Shown one piece after another: positions 26,501-34,815 of a DNA stretch of 35,021 nt. A program made the translations under genes and the position numbers. The notes below the pieces were generated by a model. That model did no database searches and was not told the origin of the DNA. It saw only the letters and a list, made by a program, of their open reading frames with translations. Numbering within the stretch: the stretch's first letter is position 1; every line of letters starts with the position of its first letter. Origin of the DNA: Nemertoderma westbladi (lineage: Eukaryota > Xenacoelomorpha > Nemertodermatida > Nemertodermatidae); the NCBI GenBank assembly GCA_032718475.1, contig JAUCBJ010004771.1, positions 1-35,021 of the forward strand. Direction: 5' to 3'.

Positions 26501-28810
26501 CATGATTGTGAGTTACCCAGTGAAGCGTTTCTTTCTGCGGGAGTTATTATTAGAAACCCGGTCAAGTGTTTCCTTACCTCCTACCTGAACCTTATAAAGG
26601 AACCTACCTGCCTACTGTGTATTGGGGGAAGGGGGGGGGGGGGGGGGGGGGGGTTACAATAGATTATCATTGCTAAGTGCTGTCGCATACCGGAACTTTC
26701 TTCTTTTTTTATCTTATAGCATGAATAATTAATTTCTTGAGCGAAGGAGAAATCAATATTTAATGGATTCCATTTGTGTAGAATAGCTGGTTCCTTGATT
26801 TTGAATCCAATGTTATATATGACGTTGAGCTAGAGAAAAACATTTATTTCAATAAAACTGGATTCGCGTATCAATAATAACTATTGCACTATATTTCATT
26901 GTATTGCACTATATTTCATTGTATTGCACCATATTTCATTGTATTGCTCTGTATTTCACGCCGCTCGAATGGGAGTGTTTACACAAACGAGCGTAATTTT
27001 CAAGTTTCTAAGTTTTATTAATGAGAAATCGTATATTATACCGGTACCGGTTCCATACCGGTAACAACCAATGTAAGCGTGTGTTTTATGCAGCCTACAG
27101 GCTGCATAAGTACGCCTATTAGGTGTATGCAGCGACAGAATGAGTGACATCCGTCCTGTCCGCCGTATGGTAATGTTAGGCCTACCTCAGAGTAACCGTA
27201 GAATACAGTACAATCATAATGGAATAATACTTCTGCTTTATTTCACGCCGTGATATATAGGTTCCCATATCCCTGCATTGAGTTTACTTTATTTCACGGC
27301 GTATTTCACGCCGACTTGAAAATAACATATAAAATTTAACTGTATCCTTCTATATATCTCTATCTGTCTTCCATTAGATGTGTTTAAGTCAACCCGTTCT
27401 CTCGGTACATTCTACGCCGTTATGTTGACTTACATCGCTTCTTCTCTCCTTCACGGCATCAACTTCCAGCTATCCGCCACTCTGCTTTCTCTCGGTTTAT
27501 ACTCCTACGTGGAATTTGTTCTCCGAAATAAACTTTCTAGAATATTTAATAGCTGCATCGGATGTAGGAGTTGCCGACCAAATTGTTCCCATGACAACAA
27601 AAAGGTTGGATTTAATTATCTAATTTTATTGGAAATTTTTCATGAGTCCCGCTTCACACGGCACCTATAATATATGTATTTGTCTTGTGTTAAATATGTT
27701 TTGTTTTTTTCTCCGTATTAAGTGTTTCATAGCCGCTTATTTATGTCTTATAACCTGTACAGATAACAATATTAGTTTATTGTTTTGGTTATTCAGCCCT
27801 TCTGTAATCTGTTTTTTTTTATTGAAAACCTGGTTTTATTCACATTGAGGTAAACTGCAAAGTGAAATATAACAGCAGAAGTATTCACATGTGCTGAAAC
27901 TTTTTTAACCAATTAATTTTTAAATTTAAATTATTTAACCAATTTATCTGTTTCCTAAGCTATTGAACTCATTGATTTCTTCCACAGTGGAGCGTCGGTG
28001 CGATTTTGTTTAACTTTGGGTTCAGTCTTCTATCGATGTTCCATCTCGCCTACCTTGGAGTTATGTTTGACACGTCTGACAACGCAGAAACCGTAAGTAT
28101 TTCTATCAATTATCTCACCAAGGTAAATCGGCACATTGGCGGGAATAGATAGATAGATTTATTTATACATTATGTAAAAAACAATAACAAATACACCAAA
28201 CAATGTACCGGTATAAAGGTATTGTCCAACATAACATATAGGATTACCCCTAAAGCTTTGCAGCTTATTTCCAAGGGGTCCTTAATAATAGAATTGAATC
28301 GAAAATTGAATCCACCGCTGCAGCTGGTAGGCGCGTCTTAGTGTTAAAGTACCCTTCTCAGATAGGAGGCGAGGGAGGCTAGAAACTGTAACCTGTTCTG
28401 TTTACTTCAGTTTATTGTTTTTGTTAGAATAACGTGCCACTGTAACCTGTTCCTTTCCATTAATTGATAATTTAACCTCAATTTTAGATATCAGTCAATG
28501 CTAATTATTATTAATTCGATGATATGGGATATATGTACAATTTTCCCCTAGAGTTAAACTATGGAGTGTCTGAGTACCGCGGTACCTAGTGTGGTGGAGT
28601 GGAGTGGTGCTCAATCGGCTTTGAAAGTGTACTTGGTCGGTTTCTCAAATAATCATTGAAAAATTGCCGCCTTTTTCAAAAGTCGTTGTTTTGCTATTAT
28701 TATTATTCCAGGGTTACAACATGGAACATACACTGAGTAAATGGTCAAAACTTGACTTCGCCAGTCATATAGTTGTGGGAGTCACTTACGCCATCTGGTG
28801 GTTACTTTAA
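14067..28810 (+). CDS. porcn: Porcupine, Wnt protein-serine O-palmitoleoyltransferase (8 coding exons)
   Basis: MBOAT-family multipass ER enzyme that transfers palmitoleate to a conserved Wnt serine, needed for Wnt secretion. Exons: 14067-14536, 16596-16636, 17364-17542, 21361-21470, 21600-21970, 27378-27604, 27988-28092, 28712-28810. All junctions are GT-AG and all phases join, giving 1602 nt and 533 residues. Family landmarks are RGPQMIACMKL, FGPWLSYSQY, ELPRGLVEVVTNWNLPMHCW (Asn381 equals human N306), SSLLHGINF (catalytic His416 equals human H336), CIGCRSCRPNCSHD, FHLAYLGVMFD, and the end KWSKLDFASHIVVG. Differences from human (461 aa): an acidic N-terminal extension of about 50 residues and a Ser/Arg-rich insert of about 50 residues in exon 5. 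Start ATGATG; the second ATG has better context. Exon 3's donor lies in a tandem repeat, so its exact end is not certain. Intron 5 hosts an antisense gene. Confidence 0.95.
15008..15436 (+). repeat. 17-bp minisatellite in porcupine intron 1
   Basis: About 25 units of GGACAGAAGGCCGAATG with changes such as GGTCG, TGTGAC and GGAACG. The 17-bp period leaves periodic open frames on both strands, which are not called as genes. Confidence 0.95.
16150..16395 (-). repeat. dispersed repeat R1, longest copy
   Basis: The reverse complement of this segment matches 1150-1345 block by block (CCAGGGGAAATT.GACGCAA, AGTTTATTGTTTTG, GTGCCACTGTCACCTGCTC, TAACATTGAGG, ATTTGCGT). It also carries a second inward ACTGTAACCTGTTC block, shared with the copy at 28390-28480. 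Confidence 0.78.
16473..16497 (+). repeat. poly-C run of 25
   Basis: Twenty-five consecutive C in porcupine intron 1, about 100 bp before exon 2. Confidence 0.95.
16596..16636 (+). CDS. porcn: porcupine coding exon 2 (41 nt micro-exon)
   Basis: Acceptor TTTTCAG at 16595, donor AGAG|GTGAGT at 16637. Encodes ELFNNPIAWNHIR, joining exon 3 through a split Gly codon to give the family motif WNHIRGPQMI. Confidence 0.92.
16637..17363 (+). other. porcupine intron 2
   Basis: 727 bp, GTGAGT to TTTATAG. AT-rich, with no other feature seen. Confidence 0.85.
17364..17542 (+). CDS. porcn: porcupine coding exon 3
   Basis: Encodes PQMIACMKL to FGPWLSYSQYRTVLLGYGH. The first usable donor is GGACAT|GTAAGT at 17543, phase 0, which joins in frame to exon 4 (HRNWALNLLRSL). 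The last 18 or so bases are also part of the 36-bp tandem repeat, so downstream copies offer equivalent donors. Confidence 0.88.
17525..18730 (+). repeat. 36-bp exon/intron-junction minisatellite, block 1 (about 33 copies)
   Basis: The unit has two halves: CTATTGGGTTATGGACAT (identical to the end of porcupine exon 3) and GTAAGTTCTCGGTCAGTG. Nearly every unit keeps GTAAGT; visible exceptions include about 18369 (CTAAG) and 18663 (TTAAG). The period is 12 codons, so long open frames run on both strands. They are composition artefacts: no start, domain or non-repeat coding part. The array starts inside exon 3 and is interrupted by a transposon at 18731. Confidence 0.96.
19015..19175 (-). repeat. 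tRNA-derived SINE-like fragment
   Basis: On the minus strand CCTTGGTGTAGTGGTT (complement of 19155-19170) resembles a Pol III A box. GGTTCTAACCTC (complement of 19112-19123) resembles a B box with two mismatches, 32 bases further on. The rest of a tRNA fold is degraded and the left limit is uncertain. It is nested in the hAT element. Confidence 0.6.
19732..19794 (+). repeat. 63-bp dispersed repeat R3, copy 1
   Basis: ATTGTCCAACATAACATATA to AAGGGGGTCCTT, nearly identical to 28221-28283 in porcupine intron 7. It lies in the hAT element. Confidence 0.9.
20038..20095 (+). repeat. dispersed repeat R1, fragment in hAT element
   Basis: CGTTTATTGTTCTGATTCG.ATAACATGTCACTGTAACATGCTCC matches the R1 centre with several changes. 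Confidence 0.65.
20458..21330 (+). repeat. 36-bp exon/intron-junction minisatellite, block 2 (about 24 copies)
   Basis: Continuation of block 1 right of the transposon, running to 30 bp before the exon 4 acceptor. Most copies keep ACATGTAAGTTCTCGG. A rare variant cluster (GTTGGTACAACTGGG, then GGGCACGGGCAG, then ACATTTAAG) occurs here at 20515-20585 and in block 1 at 18595-18665. This shows that a multi-unit segment was duplicated. Confidence 0.96.
21361..21470 (+). CDS. porcn: porcupine coding exon 4
   Basis: Acceptor TTTTATTAG at 21360; phase 0 entry encoding HRNWALNLLRSLTLSMLF and on to DASTTN. Donor ACAA|GTGAGT at 21471 leaves two bases, completed as Lys by exon 5. A copy of this donor lies 20 bp downstream. 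Confidence 0.92.
21466..21505 (+). repeat. 20-bp tandem duplication of the exon 4 splice donor
   Basis: AACAAGTGAGTTACCATGCC (21466-21485) is followed by AACAAGTAAGTTACCATGCC (21486-21505), one mismatch. Each copy holds AACAA|GT(G/A)AGT. Use of the second donor would add 20 nt and shift the frame. Confidence 0.95.
21600..21970 (+). CDS. porcn: porcupine coding exon 5 (active-site Asn)
   Basis: Acceptor ATTTTACAG at 21599. Encodes WLLAYQDAFSFRMSHYF, then a Ser/Arg-rich insert of about 50 residues without a human counterpart. It then returns to ARPLAIELPRGLVEVVTNWN and PMHCWLKQ. Donor CAAT|GTGAGT at 21971; the split codon T|AT gives Tyr at the join KQYVFK. Confidence 0.92.
22058..22122. repeat. 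AT-rich interrupted palindromes of ATATTGAT
   Basis: Alternating ATATCAAT and ATATTGAT blocks can fold back on each other. Probably simple-sequence DNA. Confidence 0.6.
22158..22252 (+). repeat. 30-bp tandem repeat, about 3 copies
   Basis: Unit CTTAATAATTTCAGTTACTA then ATTACAGCTA; the copies are nearly identical. Confidence 0.9.
22333..22348 (+). repeat. poly-G run of 16
   Basis: Sixteen consecutive G in porcupine intron 5. Confidence 0.92.
23374..24891 (-). CDS. unrecognised acidic two-membrane-segment protein nested in porcupine intron 5
   Basis: Not recognised. The 505-residue frame starts at the ATG complementary to 24889-24891 (MADLDTESGEDPP); an in-frame TAG lies just upstream. Residues 1-310 are Asp/Glu/Thr/Asn-rich and internally repeated: a KTIEDAxTD-type block recurs, and VVSQNN, VVLSQHD, AVSGKQD and VISGQHN mark four degenerate repeats 54-75 residues apart. 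Residues 310-415 are less acidic. Two hydrophobic segments follow at about 421-440 (YFAVILMVLYLIGCVITISY) and 459-484, then a basic tail ending RERRGSTPLTKY. No signal peptide is seen. It is intronless and lies wholly inside an intron of the opposite-strand host gene. A + strand TTTATT at about 23223 (AATAAA on this strand), 150 bp past the stop, could end the transcript. An out-of-frame ATG 5 bases upstream opens a 21-codon overlapping uORF. The long frame in AT-rich DNA and the ordered repeats support coding; no homologue is claimed. Confidence 0.6.
   Translation of the reverse strand: MADLDTESGEDPPNNLKPIIDTIDEDGDINTDIVVSQNNPAIVDGTNMDDDTKGVDNLKTSGSTIEDIGCVDKHETINNVNTDDHNVVLSQHDVETVDNKKLNIKFRDDMKTEDANTYDIECVDNDMKTIEDANTDDVDPITDAVSGKQDIVTVNTNNEDGEYLYNMLTTIADAIAEDVESAENMEIIENSETENIECLGNLKTIEDAETDSVKVIADVISGQHNLDTVAKTNAKDTKERADSADAIGTNIDNNEDSAADVSKSLGDLRTVVVANIEVGGSVDNVKTIADTSTNAVECAKPRETTRSVREEKNIETVVVDITKLVAGPFMKPKFYQDNVKVTHSKRITSATDSYSGWNELEVIEQDTSFMKSTTDLNADSNSDIVDTFDNEMVPRSRHQRINIPDIDYPVNESHRCIWSDYFAVILMVLYLIGCVITISYQYSVVMRLQDIDIRTTHRIVYKFIISFVVVLGVALPYMKLVCLIHRAINRSVFRERRGSTPLTKY
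25464..25789. mobile_element. inverted-repeat element (MITE-like)
   Basis: The left arm 25464-25521 (GTGGGGCGAGCC ... CCTTAGCATATGGGTGCCAT ... CGAGTTGT) is inverted at 25725-25789 (ACAACTCG ... ACCCATATGCTAAAGG ... GAAGGCCCCAC). The arms are about 55-65 bp and imperfect. The interior has a GTC triplet run at 25524-25551. A minus-strand open frame runs across it but shows no transposase motif. No target duplication was identified. Confidence 0.65.
25960..26093 (-). repeat. dispersed repeat R2, copy 1
   Basis: Its reverse complement matches 27772-27894: AGTTTATTGTTTTGGTTA-like core, GAAAACCTGGTTTT-type block, TTCACAT.G.GGT, GCAAAGTGAAA, ATAACAGC, then TTCACATG. The core is shared with R1. Confidence 0.85.
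26631..26653 (+). repeat. poly-G run of 23
   Basis: Twenty-three consecutive G in porcupine intron 5, preceded by GGGGGAA. Confidence 0.93.
26881..26959 (+). repeat. 20-bp tandem repeat, 4 copies
   Basis: Unit GTATTGCACTATATTTCATT; the fourth copy diverges into TATTTCACGCCG. That motif recurs at about 27240 and twice at 27290-27312. Confidence 0.9.
27378..27604 (+). CDS. porcn: porcupine coding exon 6 (catalytic His)
   Basis: Acceptor TTCCATTAG at 27377. Encodes VFKSTRSLGTFYAV and SSLLHGINF with the catalytic His416, then the Cys-rich CIGCRSCRPNCSHDNKK. Phase-0 donor AAAAAG|GTTGGA at 27605 is weak but is the only GT that joins exon 7 in frame at the conserved position. Confidence 0.9.
27605..27987 (+). 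other. porcupine intron 6
   Basis: 383 bp, GTTGGA to TTCCACAG. About a third of it is R2 copy 2. Confidence 0.82.
27772..27894 (+). repeat. dispersed repeat R2, copy 2
   Basis: Inverse orientation to 25960-26093. It begins with the AGTTTATTGTTTTGGTTA core and lies inside porcupine intron 6. Confidence 0.85.
27988..28092 (+). CDS. porcn: porcupine coding exon 7
   Basis: Acceptor TCTTCCACAG, donor ACC|GTAAGT at 28093. Exactly 35 codons, including the family motif FHLAYLGVMFD. Confidence 0.94.
28221..28283 (+). repeat. 63-bp dispersed repeat R3, copy 2
   Basis: Nearly identical to 19732-19794 in the hAT element, differing by a G after AAAGCTTT and one G fewer in the GGGG run. Confidence 0.9.
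28390..28480 (+). repeat. dispersed repeat R1 copy in porcupine intron 7
   Basis: CAGTTTATTGTTTTTGTTAG, then ATAACGTGCCACTGTAACC and TGTTCCTTTCC, preceded by a second ACTGTAACCTGTTC as in the 16150-16395 copy. Confidence 0.8.
28712..28810 (+). CDS. porcn: porcupine last coding exon
   Basis: Acceptor TTATTCCAG; encodes GYNMEHTLSKWSKLDFASH and ends YAIWWLL with TAA at 28808-28810. Matches the C-terminal GYGMAYTVHKWSELSWASH of human PORCN. Confidence 0.95.
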   Translation, partial: GYNMEHTLSKWSKLDFASHIVVGVTYAIWWLL

Positions 28811-28975
28811 TTATTGGCCGTTACATAAGTCATATCTTCTGTCGACAAACCTGTAACAGATCATTCGTTACATTTATACTAACATGTACAACAGTTAAAC
28901 TACTAGCGCCTCCTAGTGGTTTCATTAAAGATCGGCAATGTAAGTATACACACCCCATTTCCTGGTATATTTATA
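28811..28975 (+). other. porcupine 3' UTR candidate
   Basis: Short single-copy stretch before the satellite. ATTAAA at 28924-28929 is a possible polyadenylation signal 114 bp past the stop. Confidence 0.45.
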
Positions 28976-31900
28976 TTTTAATTTATCTTACAAACTCTAA
29001 CTAAAATATCTTAAAATTTAACTCAACTAACTTAAATATTAAACTTAAATATTAAACTGACATTCATTTATTTTACAAATTCACACTAATTTATATTACA
29101 AATTCACACTAAATTATTTCACAAATTCACACTAATTTTCTTACACACTCACACTAAATTATCGTACAAATTCACACGAATTTATTTTACAAGTTCACAC
29201 TAATATATCTTACAAACTCACACTAATTTATTTCTACACACACTAATTTATCTTACAAACCACACTAATTTATCTTACAAACGCACACATGTTTTCTTAC
29301 ACACTAATTTATCTTACAAACTCACACTAATTTATCTTACAAATTCACACTAATTTATCTTACACACTCACACTAATTTATCTTACAAATTCACACTAAT
29401 TTATCGTACAAATTCACACTAATTTATCTTACAAATTCACACTAATTTATCTTACAAACTCACACTAATTTATTTCTACACACACTAATTTATCTTACAA
29501 ACCACACTAATTTATCTTACAAACGCACACATGTTTTCTTACACACTAATTTATCTTACAAACTCACACTAATTTATCTTACAAATTCACACTAATTTAT
29601 CTTAAAAATTCACACTAATTTATCTTACACACTCACACTAATTTATCTTACAAATTCACACTAATTTATCGTACAAATTCACACTAATTTATCTTACAAA
29701 TTCACACTAATTTATTTCTACACACACTAATTTATCTTACAAACCACACTAATTTATCTTACAAACGCACACATGTTTTCTTACACACTAATTTATCTTA
29801 CAAACTCACACACTAATTTATCTTGCAAACTCACACTAATTTTCTTACAAACTCACACACTAATTTATCTTACAAACTCATACTAATTTATCTTACAAAC
29901 TCACACTAATTTTCTTACACACTCCCACTAATTTATCTTACACACTCACACTAATTTTCTTACACACTCCCACTAATTTATCTTACACACTCACACTATT
30001 TTTTTACACACTCACACTAATTTATCGTACAAATTCACACTAATTTATTTTACAAGTTGACACTAATATATCTTACAAACTCACACTAATTTATCTTACA
30101 AACGCACACATGTTTTCTTACACACTAATTTATCATACAAACTCACACAAATTTTCTTACACACTCACACTAATTTATCGTACAAATTCACACTAATTTA
30201 TCTTACAAATTCACACTAATTTATCTTACAAACTCACACTAATTTATCTTACACACTCACACTAATTTATCTTACAAATTCACACTAATTTATCGTACAA
30301 ATTCACACTAATTTATCTTACAAATTCACACTAATTTATCTTACAAACTCACACTAATTTATTTCTACACACACTCATTTATATTACAAACCACACTAAT
30401 TTATCTTACAAACGCACACATGTTTTCTTACACACTAATTTATCTTACAAACTCACACACTAATTTATCTTACAAACTCACACTAATTTTCTTACAAACT
30501 CACACACTAATTTATCTTACAAACTCACACTAATTTATCTTACAAACTTACACTAATTTTCTTACACACTCCCACTAATTTATCTTACACACTCACACTA
30601 ATTTTCTTACACACTCACACTAATTTATCGTACAAATTCACACTAATTTATCTTACAAATTCATACTAATTTATCTTATAAACTCACACTAATTTATCTT
30701 ACAAACTCACACTAATTTTCTTACACACTCACACTAATTTATCGTACAAATTCACACTAATTTATCTTACAAATTCATGCTAATTTATCTTACAAACTCA
30801 CACTAATTTATCTTACAAACTCACACACTAATTTATCTTACAAACTCACACTAATTTTCTTACAAACTCACACACTAATTTATCTTACAAACTCACACTA
30901 ATTTATCTTACAAACTTACACTAATTTTCTGACACACTCCCACTAATTTATCTTACACACTCACACTAATTTTCGTACACACTCACACTAATTTATCGTA
31001 CAAATTCACACTAATTTATCTTACAAATTCACACTAATTTATTTCTACACACACTAATTTATATTACAAACCACACTAATTTATCTTACAAACGCACACA
31101 TGTTTTCTTACACACTAATTTATCTTACAAACTCACACACTAATTTATCTTACAAACTCACACTAATTTTCTTACAAACTCACACACTAATTTATCTTAC
31201 AAACTCACACTAATTTATCTTACAAACTTACACTAATTTTCTTACACACTCCCACTAATTTATCTTACACACTCACACTAATTTTCTTACACACTCACAC
31301 TAATTTATCGTACAAATTCACACTAATTTATCTTACAAATTCATACTAATTTATCTTATAAACTCACACTAATTTATCTTACAAACTCACACTAATTTTC
31401 TTACACACTCACACTAATTTATCGTACAAATTCACACTAATTTATCTTACAAATTCATGCTAATTTATCTTACAAACTCACACTAATTTATCTTACAAAC
31501 TCACACACTAATTTATCTTACAAACTCACACTAATTTTCTTACAAACTCACACACTAATTTATCTTACAAACTCACACTAATTTATCTTACAAACTTACA
31601 CTAATTTTCTGACACACTCCCACTAATTTATCTTACACACTCACACTAATTTTCTTACACACTCACACTAATTTATCGTACAAATTCACACTAATTTATC
31701 TTACAAATTCATACTAATTTATCTTATAAACTCACACTAATTTATCTTACAAACTCACACTAATTTTCTTACACACTCACACTAATTTATCGTACAAATT
31801 CACACTAATTTATCTTACAAATTCATGCTAATTTATCTTACAAACTCACACTAATTTATCTTACAAACTCACACACTAATTTATCTTACAAACTCACACT

Positions 31901-33664
31901 AATTTTCTTACAAACTCACACACTAATTTATCTTACAAACTCACACTAATTTATCTTACAAACTTACACTAATTTTCTGACACACTCCCACTAATTTATC
32001 TTACACACTCACACTAATTTTCTTACACACTCACACTAATTTATCGTACAAATTCACACTAATTTATCGTACAAATTCACACTAATTTATCTTACAAATT
32101 CACACTAATTTATCTTACAAACTCACACTAATTTATCTTACACACTCACACTAATTTATCTTACAAATTCACACTAATTTATCGTACAAATTCACACTAA
32201 TTTATCTTACAAATTCACACTAATTTATCTTACAAACTCACACTAATTTATTTCTACACACACTAATTTATATTACAAACCACACTAATTTATCTTACAA
32301 ACGCACACATGTTTTCTTACACACTAATTTATCTTACAAACTCACACACTAATTTATCTTACAAACTCACACTAATTTTCTTACAAACTCACACACTAAT
32401 TTATCTTACAAACTCACACTAATTTATCTTACAAACTTACACTAATTTTCTTACACACTCCCACTAATTTATCTTACACACTCACACTAATTTTCTTACA
32501 CACTCACACTAATTTATCGTACAAATTCACACTAATTTATCTTACAAATTCATACTAATTTATCTTATAAACTCACACTAATTTATCTTACAAACTCACA
32601 CTAATTTTCTTACACACTCACACTAATTTATCGTACAAATTCACACTAATTTATCTTACAAATTCATGCTAATTTATCTTACAAACTCACACTAATTTAT
32701 CTTACAAACTCACACACTAATTTATCTTACAAACTCACACTAATTTTCTTACAAACTCACACACTAATTTATCTTACAAACTCACACTAATTTATCTTAC
32801 AAACTTACACTAATTTTCTGACACACTCCCACTAATTTATCTTACACACTCACACTAATTTTCTTACACACTCACACTAATTTATCGTACAAATTCACAC
32901 TAATTTATCTTACAAATTCATACTAATTTATCTTATAAACTCCCACTAATTTATCTTACACACTCACACTAATTTTCTTACACACTCACACTAATTAAAT
33001 TATCGTACAAATTCACACTAATTTATCTTACAAATTCATACTAATTTATCTTATAAACTCCCACTAATTTATCTTACACACTCACACTAATTTTCTTACA
33101 CACTCACACTAATTTATCGTACAAATTCACACTAATTTATCTTACAAATTCATACTAATTTATCTTATAAACTCCCACTAATTTATCTTACACACTCACA
33201 CTAATTTTCTTACACACTCACACTAATTTATCGTACAAATTCACACTAATTTATCTTACAAATTCATACTAATTTATCTTATAAACTCCCACTAATTTAT
33301 CTTACAAACTCACACTAATTTTCTTACACACTCACACTAATTTATCGTACAAATTCACACTAATTTATCTTACAAATTCATACTAATTTATCTTATAAAC
33401 TCCCACTAATTTATCTTACACACTCACACTAATTTTCTTACACACTCACACTAATTTATCGTACAAATTCACACTAATTTATCTTACAAATTCATACTAA
33501 TTTATCTTATAAACTCCCACTAATTTATCTTACACACTCACACTAATTTTCTTACACACTCACACTAATTTATCGTACAAATTCACACTAATTTATCTTA
33601 CAAATTCATACTAATTTATCTTACAAACTCACACTAATTTATCTTACGAACTCACACTAATCAT
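28976..33664 (+). repeat. 4.7-kb satellite of about 23-bp units with higher-order repeats
   Basis: The basic unit is CACACTAATTTATCTTACAA plus ACT or ATT (23 bp, some 22), about 200 copies. The left 200 bp is degenerate. From 32886 to about 33690 the units form a 114-bp five-unit higher-order repeat, marked by TCGTACAAA at 33004, 33118, 33232, 33346, 33460 and 33574. Upstream, longer blocks repeat at about 368, 680 and 841 bp, marked by TTCATGCTAA ending near 30780, 31460, 31828 and 32669. No coding frame. Confidence 0.96.
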
Positions 33665-34803
33665 TGTTCTATCTCTCAGATTATCTGCAACCGGACTCAG
33701 TAGTTGGGCGACGGAGTTGGGGGGCTGCTTTCGATGTCGAGGTCGATAAATTAAACTTTTTGTTAGCGAATGGGAGACTTTGTGAGACGGATTGAGCGGG
33801 GTACCCGGGGACCCATCCAGTTACGGAGATCTTATGGCCTCCAGTCGTGGATTACCTTATTGTTCTAGTCTAGAGAACCTACTCAGTATGACTGACATAT
33901 GCAACTATTACAATATTCACATTGCCATAGATCTATATAAAGCTAGTTTTATTTAAACATTAATCCAACATTTAGAATATTAATATTTACAGTAATTTAT
34001 GATGAGGCTGTACGGTGGCTGTGTGCGATACTGTTATTATTGTTGTGTCTCACCTTATCCAGGAATATTGCCTCTATTGAGCTGTAAATTAGCATAATAT
34101 ATGAGTGAGACCCGTCCGTGGTCTATAAAGGTTTCAACAGTTGTTTTTGATTAATAATCTCTAACGTTAAAGTTTAGAGGCTATCACCCCCAGGACATAA
34201 TGTCACTTTCCCTTAAAACCAAATTGGTTACCTGCCATTGCAAGAATTTGCCATAACTATCACAATTTACTTGTGTAATCAGGCGCATTTGGACTCAAGT
34301 GGACTTGGACTCGACCCCCCCCCCCCCCTGTCACATTAGTAAATTTGTAGACCCCCAAACAATCCCCCCCCCCCCCCCCCTCCAGACAACAATTATTTTA
34401 TGTCAATAATACACAATGTTTGTTATGCCAAAATATAATATATATTCAATCACTATCTTCATTTTCCCACGTGCAAGTCAAGTGTTCATCTATATTGTAT
34501 TACAGTGTCGGAGTCAATGGCTTCTATGTCCTCCTATTATTGTTTCCTTAAAGTTACCCACTCATCTACAATGTGTTCAAGTCAAAGTCAAGGTAACATT
34601 AAAGCATAGAAATTCGCCGTGACCGTCACAAAAGTCGACGGTTTTTTTGAGAAGCACCCGGTGATATTTGCTGTAAATCCTTAAAATTTCAGCACTTTCT
34701 ATGTAAAATAATTTTTCATAAAATAAATTTGAAGGGGGGGATGGGGGGTGGCAGTTAACAACAGTAGGAAATTAAAAGAAAGTCGACATTGTGTTGACCT
34801 GGT
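33665..34803. other. unique AT-rich region without recognised gene
   Basis: No gene is seen. It contains C runs of 14 (34315-34328) and 17 (34364-34380). Short open frames lack conserved motifs. Confidence 0.55.
34315..34380 (+). repeat. two poly-C runs (14 and 17)
   Basis: C runs at 34315-34328 and 34364-34380, separated by 35 bp. Confidence 0.93.
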
Positions 34804-34808
34804 AAAAA
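34804..34808 (-). terminator. Pol III terminator of tRNA-iMet
   Basis: AAAAA on the + strand, TTTTT on the transcribed sense, beginning 7 bases past the tRNA 3' end. Confidence 0.8.
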
Positions 34809-34815
34809 TTAATGC

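Larger units (their letters stand above)
21971..27377 (+). other. porcupine intron 5
   Basis: 5.4 kb, GTGAGT to TTCCATTAG. It contains AT palindromes, a 30-bp triplication, G runs, a nested antisense gene, an inverted-repeat element, a dispersed repeat and a 20-bp tandem repeat, listed separately. The remaining stretches (22.35-23.2, 24.95-25.45, 26.1-26.6 and 26.95-27.37 kb) are AT-rich and show no gene. Confidence 0.85.
28093..28711 (+). other. porcupine intron 7
   Basis: 619 bp, GTAAGT to TATTATTCCAG. It contains R3 copy 2 and an R1 copy. Confidence 0.85.

Noticed and set aside
28941-28946. GTAAGT before the satellite as a further porcupine donor
   Set aside because: It lies beyond the conserved C-terminal stop. 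No downstream coding exon is visible.
28976-33664. CRISPR array
   Set aside because: Units are contiguous 22-23-bp satellite copies with no unique spacers, in a eukaryotic genome with no Cas genes.
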